Shown piece after piece: positions 58,576 through 64,000 of a DNA stretch of 64,000 bases (position 1 is its first letter; every line of letters begins with the position of its first letter). The translations under genes were made by a program, and so were the position numbers. The notes below the pieces were generated by a model, which was not told the origin of the DNA, ran no database searches, and saw only the letters and a program-made list of their open reading frames with translations. Origin of the DNA: Dipteronia dyeriana (Eukaryota; Streptophyta; Magnoliopsida; Sapindales; Sapindaceae); assembly GCA_032871835.1 (NCBI GenBank), contig CM065297.1:18280098-18344097 (forward strand). Direction: 5' to 3'.

Positions 58576-59250
58576 GGGTTAATTGCACCAAAATCCCCTG
58601 AATTATACGCGAGTTAGCAATGTGTCCCATAAACTTTTTTTTTTACAATATAACCTTTGAACGATCGAAAATTGGTAATACTGGATGGAATGGAGACGAA
58701 ACCCACTTTCCGTCCATCTTCTCGTCACGTGCCTTGCACGTGTAAATTCTGATTATTTTAAATAAAGAATATTATATTAACAAATATTATTATATTAAAA
58801 AAACATAATTTCAGATCCAATCATCCAAACAAACCGGATTCCATCTTCTTCTCTATTTCTACCTCTCTCCCTCTCATGGGTTTTAATCAAAATGAAAAGA
58901 CATTCAACAGTACAATCAATCATATGACAGAAACCCAATTTGAAATCTCATCCCACCCATCTCATTCTTCTATAACTTAGCAAGTTCTTCCATGAATATC
59001 TGCTAGAAGTCTACTCCCAAAACTGTGTGATGAGATCAATATCGAGATCGAGAGAGATCCAACCCCAAATATAAAATAAAAAATCCAAGGATCTACCACC
59101 GGTTTCTTCAACAACCCATAAATTCAACGATTCAACCCAAAACCCTAAAACTCAGCAATTCACAGATTGATGGAGGTGATTCACCAATGGACCCAGAACA
59201 TAAGTAGCAAATAAATGGAAGATTCGTCAAGATCCATTTTGTTTTAATTA

Positions 59251-59288
<38 letters not shown>

Positions 59289-59792
59289 GTATTTAGAATT
59301 ATATGAATGTTTTTTTTTTGTTAATTTTTTGAAGTTGGATCCGGTGTGTGCTGAAGTGGGTGTTTGATTGTATAAAAAAGTTATGGGTTTTGTAATGAAT
59401 TCAATTTTGACGACGGTGGTTAGGGTTTGAGTTGGTGATGATGAAGATGATGTTGGTGATTTCAAATTGGGTGGCCATATGATCTGGGTTTAATTTAAAA
59501 AAAAAATTATAAAAAAAATAGACAATTGTCAAAATATGAAGAAGAAGAAGAAGGAGAAGAAGGAGGAGGATGAGGTTTGGAAAATGGGATTTAAAAATGT
59601 GAAATATATACATCAATTTTTTTATGTTATTCCAGCTTTGTCTCTTGGTATGAACTCACGTGACAAAAAAATGGACGTAAATGAAGTCCTGTTACTATTT
59701 TGTCAGCTTCTACCAAGGTTTTACTGCCATTTTTTTTCAAGTGGCATATTGCTACCTCGCATATAATTCAGGGTTATTGGTGCAGTTAACCC
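58576..59792. mobile_element. Non-autonomous TIR DNA transposon, 1.2 kb
   Basis: The left end GGGTTAATTGCACCAAAATC and the right end, reverse-complemented GGGTTAACTGCACCAATAAC, pair over at least 50 bp. Direct flanks TATAAA are identical on both sides (58570-58575 and 59793-59798). The interior is non-coding, with an (ATT)n tract at about 59250-59287. A sequence such as GGATTCCATCTTCTTCTCTA near 58838 could be captured transcribed DNA. The superfamily is uncertain; MULE-like is likely. Confidence 0.72.
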
Positions 59793-59830
59793 TATAAACA
59801 AATTAAGATGGTTTGAAATTCGCTATACAC

Positions 59831-59960
59831 GATGAGATGAGAATGATATGATGGTAAACCCCTCACACTTGTACCATGAGATTACGGGTTCGAGTCCTTT
59901 CCTTTTCCAAAAAATATCAAATTAATCTAATACTTCAAAAAAAAAATTAATAAATAAAAA
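59831..59960 (+). mobile_element. tRNA-derived SINE with target duplication
   Basis: The 5' part carries a GATATGATGGTAAACCCCTC A-box-like region and a B-box GGTTCGAGTCC at 59891-59901. The 3' end is A-rich. Flanks TCGCTATACAC (59820-59830) and TCACTATACAC (59961-59971) match at 10 of 11 bases. Only 130 bp, so short for a SINE; a tRNA retropseudogene is the alternative. Confidence 0.7.
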
Positions 59961-60149
59961 TCACTATACACTTCTTTTAAATCTATAAAAATGTTAGAAT
60001 GCCCCTTAATTTTGCTTAATTATCTACTCAGATTATTTTAAAAATTGTTTTAAAAATTTACGCTTACAAAAAGGCCAAGAAATTTGACATGTATCAGGTC
60101 AGATGCCAGTTGGAAGTCTTGAACCTGGCGAGATTAACCCATTACTAGG

Positions 60150-60320
60150 TAGACATTACATCGGTTCGGTTCGGTTCGAACCGATGAACCGAACCAGAAA
60201 AATTGGATTTGGAACCGGAATCGATATCGAGAAGGTTTCGGTTCCCTTTATTAAGGAACTGTTCGGTTCGAACCAGATTGGAACCGACGGTTCTGGTTTC
60301 GGTTTGAACCGGCGGTTCCA

Positions 60321-60392
<72 letters not shown>

Positions 60393-60690
60393 TACATTTT
60401 TTAGTTTTATTTTAATTTAATTTTCTTAATTTGTCATATATTTTTGTTATTTTATTTTCAGGTGACCCAATGTAATACATTTAAAATTTTACATGTATTT
60501 TTTTTATTAAACAAGATTAAATATAAGAAAAAAAGAAGAAGAGAAAACCGAACCATCAGAACGGTCGAACCAGAACCAGAACCAGAACCTCCTAAAGCCG
60601 GTTCCGATTTCGGTTCCCCTTTTCCCGGAACAGCCGGTTTCGAACCGAAACCGCCGGTTCCGAACCAAAATCGGCAATCGGCTTCATGTA
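60150..60690. repeat. GGTTC/GAACC-rich block split by a (TA)n tract
   Basis: Dense GGTTCGGTTC and GAACCGAACC words on both sides (60163-60322 and 60548-60680) of a TA microsatellite and an AT-rich core. The two flanks are partly inverted to each other. Possibly the subterminal repeats of a non-autonomous DNA transposon; no clear ends or target duplication were found. Confidence 0.5.
60323..60387. repeat. (AT)n microsatellite
   Basis: About 32 uninterrupted AT units; self-complementary and likely variable in length. Confidence 0.97.
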
Positions 60691-62095
60691 TATTACTAGG
60701 AGTCTCTCCACACTTTCAGGCATAATGTACAAATACGAAACTCGAATCTTTTAACGTATCACACGAGTGAAGTATAAATGCCCAACTAAATAATTATCAT
60801 TAAGATCACAAAATATTAACTAACAGTTACACCTTGTATTTCTCTCACTGTATTTGTTGTTGTTTCCTAAAGCTGGGCTCAGTAATGCCCAATGAAACAT
60901 ACAATCTACCACTGGCATTACTCATTTCAAATTTATCACTTTTTTGTTTTTAGGCCACACAACTTGGTGTACTTAGCACTGAAGTGGGTGTATTTAGTTT
61001 TAAATATCTAGAGTTAGTCTGAGTTAGGCCCAGATCTGATCTCACATAAGCCAATATGTTCGTGAGCCTCTGTACCCACTAACTCAATTCTATACTCATT
61101 GCTGATACCAATATTGCATTCTATGAAAAATGTTATCTACTAAGCTAACCAGTCTCAAAAAATACATCAAGAATAGAAATTGTTTGATATATATTTCTCG
61201 AAACAAATAAAAAGGAAACGAAAGATCAAATACAAAACATGGATCATCTAAGCCCTCCTGGGGAATTGCTATGAAATAAGAGAGTGAAATTTTATGCGAA
61301 TATCATGGAATTGAATAAGATTATAAGGTTTGAACTCATTCGTGGAGATTTCGTAAATGTTCAATTGCAAAATCAAAAGTTCAAAACACTTTGGATTATT
61401 CTGGAGAATGGATACAATTACTAATCATTATTTGGCATGTACATAATGAAAGCTTCATGTTCGATTCTACACGATTTTTTATCAAAGCCTTTCAATTCGT
61501 TGTAATATAATTCTTTTTCTATTGATCAATTAAACATATGACGGAAAAATATACGTACCTCAGTTTGAATCGCCGCACCACCGCATATCGTAAATATCTA
61601 AAACTAACAGATTTTAACACTTGCAGCGTAGAACTTCTTGAGTGTTGAGGTGATACAAAGTTCCTGCATTTAGCTCAGTTGTGCAAATTCTTAGTCCAAA
61701 CAAAAATGCATAGGGATATTAATCTTACCCGCTAGAATAGTAAGGTCCCGTTTGATTTTTTATCTCAAGACTGAACATTGCTGAATGTTACCGAACACTG
61801 AATAGTGATCGAAGACCGAAGACGGAAGACTGAAAAATATGTTACTGAAAACTGAATATAAATAATAAGCTGTTTGTTTTTCTTAAGTTATAAACATTTA
61901 AAAATTAATACTTTTACATTTATGCCCTCTAACTATTATTTATCTTATATTTACATTAACAAGTAATTTAATAATTGTAAAATAAAATTATTTAGTTATT
62001 AATAAATAATAATATTTTAAATTTATATAAATAATCAAAAAAATTATATGAAATTTTAGTGAAATTTCATTTACGCGCTTAATAAGTATTGTAAT
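60691..62095. other. Non-coding DNA, no gene seen
   Basis: No recognisable gene. A GGTCCCGTTTGA word at about 61743 followed by GAACACTGAA-type repeats may be one end of an old DNA transposon, but no partner end is visible. Confidence 0.45.
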
Positions 62096-62265
62096 TGTTG
62101 GAACCCCGTTCACCGGTTACGCAACGGAACTAGGTTTAATTTTTTTTAATACAGATCATAATCTGTATCTAGGACTAGTGAACTTGGGATCGTAATTATT
62201 TTTCAGAACTAATATAAACTATATGTAAACACAATAAATTGAAATCGATATAATCAGAAGAAGAA

Positions 62266-62375
62266 AATCTTACCAACGTTTGGAGGCTCCTTCACTTTAC
62301 GATATGCTCATGTCTGAACCAATCTTACCAACGTTTGGAGACTCCTGCACTTTACGATGTACTCCTGTCTGAACC
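62266..62375. repeat. 55-bp tandem duplication
   Basis: AATCTTACCAACGTTTGGAG begins at 62266 and again at 62321; the units differ at only a few bases. Confidence 0.93.
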
Positions 62376-62662
62376 ACTCGATCTTACTCGTTATCTTCCG
62401 GGACCGGTAACTACGTACGGACACGTCACGGTCTCAGAAACTTTAATGGAGGATGTAGAGAGAATTGAAGAATCTCTTTCTTCTATATGATTAAAACAAA
62501 ACATAAAACATGTAACAAGATATATATAAAATATATATCTAAAAAACATGAAATACGAAACTCTTTCTTATATATATATATATATATATATTCACGGCAC
62601 ACAAAACATCTTTTACTTTTCTTTTTTCTTTCACAAATCTATGTCACTCTCCTACACTTCCG

Positions 62663-62663
<1 letters not shown>

Positions 62664-62736
<73 letters not shown>
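62664..62736. repeat. (TA)n microsatellite
   Basis: About 36 TA units. A shorter TA tract is at about 62564-62591. Confidence 0.96.
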
Positions 62737-62743
<7 letters not shown>

Positions 62744-64000
62744 GTGTATCAAGTATTTGCATCCTATGCAAATTCTTCTATTGACTAATGTGTCATGTGT
62801 ACACACCAATTTTCATCCAATGCAACCTCTTGTGTTATTAATTGATATATATATATATATATTTTAATTATCCTTTTCAAATGTATCTAATATATTAAAA
62901 GTGATAATAAGTATTTTAAATTTAACTTAAATTCAAATACTTAGATAAATGATTTAGTAAAAATAAAATAATCCTATTATTTTATCTTTACATAAATCCA
63001 TATATCAACTAACACCTTTCAATTAATAGTTAATTCATAATTCATAATTATCAATATAATTAAATAATATAATTATTTAATTAATTTAACTATTAATATT
63101 CATTAATTAAATAATCTCATTATTCAATTAATTCTCGAATAAACACATGTCACTTTCGTGACACACCTAATTGGACAATCCAATTAGTTAACCGTGACCC
63201 TTGTTACCTAAATCGATCGGGCTAGCAAGGGGACCTAATGGACCCATAGTATTTTGAGCTCCAATAATCCTCGGAATCATTAATTAAACTCTTTAATTAA
63301 TATTTCTTGATTATTAACTTCGGTGTTATTCCACTAAAAACTCGAAGCTGCACTCTCTCAACTGTAGACGCTTTTACACAGACCGTTACAACTCGGTGTC
63401 CATCGATATAGCTATTACACATGGTGTGATCCTCCACAATAGTTCATAATTAGAGCTGGGTCATAGTGTCCGTTATACCCCTCTAATTACATATATCCTT
63501 TAAGTACCATTTATTCTCTAATGGACAATAAATCCTATTTATTTACGAAATTAGGTGAGCGCTCATACTGTCTAAGCCCCGAATCAACCCTTAAGGGAGC
63601 TACCATCTACTTCTCACAAGAAGAGGTGGATTCCACTATTGTGTACAAACTTTTCCAGCCACAAGCCAAACCGTAATCACAACATATGGAGCATATTGAT
63701 CGGGAACAGCATCCGACCTCACCCATGGTATATCAGAGATCACGATCTAACCTGAAAGAGTCGATAAGACACTCAAGATTAAGATCACCCACATATAGCC
63801 ATCGTCAGTAGATATATATGAATCTCATCGGTAAACGGATCTTGGTGAGAGATTCATATAGATCATGGCCCAGTCCTATATGATCACATCATACAAGGTG
63901 CCTCTATTCCCATATCTCATATGAATGATTCATGATAGATCCATCGTACATTACAGAATAGACCGCAACTATAGATTAACCACAAATAAAGTACCCAGCT

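Larger units (their letters stand above)
62096..64000 (-). repeat. Truncated long repeat, probably an LTR, running off the right edge
   Basis: The plus strand starts TGTTGGAACCCCG, which on the minus strand would be an ...ACA end. The body is non-coding and continues past 64000. Its last 200 bp match 25841-26040 in inverted orientation. It contains a 55-bp tandem duplication, (TA)n tracts and normal-complexity sequence at 63130-64000. Confidence 0.55.

Noticed and set aside
59885..59905. Functional tRNA gene
   Set aside because: The B-box is present but the region cannot be folded by eye into a full cloverleaf, and the A-rich tail with flanking repeats indicates retroposition.
60103..60420. 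ORFs with long Ile-Tyr runs here and at 62487-62867
   Set aside because: Translation of TA microsatellites, not genes.
61740..61880. GGTCCCGTTTGA terminus suggesting a DNA transposon
   Set aside because: Only one end is visible and no target duplication, so no element can be delimited.

Overview
The window is AT-rich nuclear DNA of a flowering plant, most likely a eudicot. The evidence is its repeat content: Tat-lineage Ty3/Gypsy elements with a second (archaeal-type) RNase H domain, a Ty1/Copia element, Mutator-like elements (MULEs) carrying a DUF1985-Ulp1 gene, a tRNA-derived SINE and several MITE-like inverted-repeat elements. I found no convincing intact host gene, rRNA, functional tRNA or CRISPR array. 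Every coding region I recognise belongs to a transposable element and carries stops or frameshifts. The species cannot be named from the sequence.

Layout. 1-6712: Ty3/Gypsy Tat element 1 on the minus strand (gag, protease, RT, RNase H, second RNase H, integrase, 5' LTR); its 3' LTR lies outside the window. 6713-9010: end fragment of a DUF1985-carrying MULE (copy C), cut off by element 1. 9011-15425: mostly non-coding, with a 1.45-kb long-TIR element (11942-13394) and two MITE-like elements. 15426-25617: Ty3/Gypsy element 2 on the minus strand, with its 3' LTR, an opposite-strand additional ORF (aORF) behind a 580-bp tandemly duplicated promoter block, and a decayed pol. Its gag side is cut by a piece of another repeat (25618 to about 26100) whose relative reappears inverted at the right edge of the window. 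27151-31619: complete but mutated Ty1/Copia element with a perfect 5-bp target duplication.

31775-40891 (copy A) and about 41685-50224 (copy B): two long MULEs of one family in inverted orientation, about 0.8 kb apart. Each has a MULE transposase gene converging on a DUF1985-Ulp1 protease gene, and each has an array of about 20-bp degenerate repeats (core AGCTCGAT) near both ends. 52399-57614: a Tat-type element with two LTRs, a primer-binding site and gag but no pol, plus a 130-bp tandem repeat ahead of the 3' LTR. 57615-64000: non-coding DNA with a TIR element and an orphan copy of its terminus, a SINE with target duplication, long (TA)n tracts, and a truncated long repeat at the right edge.

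How the parts relate. Tat element 3 has no polymerase and would have needed one in trans from a relative such as elements 1 or 2. The MULE family couples a transposase with a SUMO-protease-like accessory gene and with repeat arrays that sit between each terminus and the nearest gene start. Those arrays are present in all three copies and are the least conventional structure here. Nesting gives relative ages: element 1 disrupted MULE copy C, and the repeat starting at 25618 lies against a broken gag of element 2.
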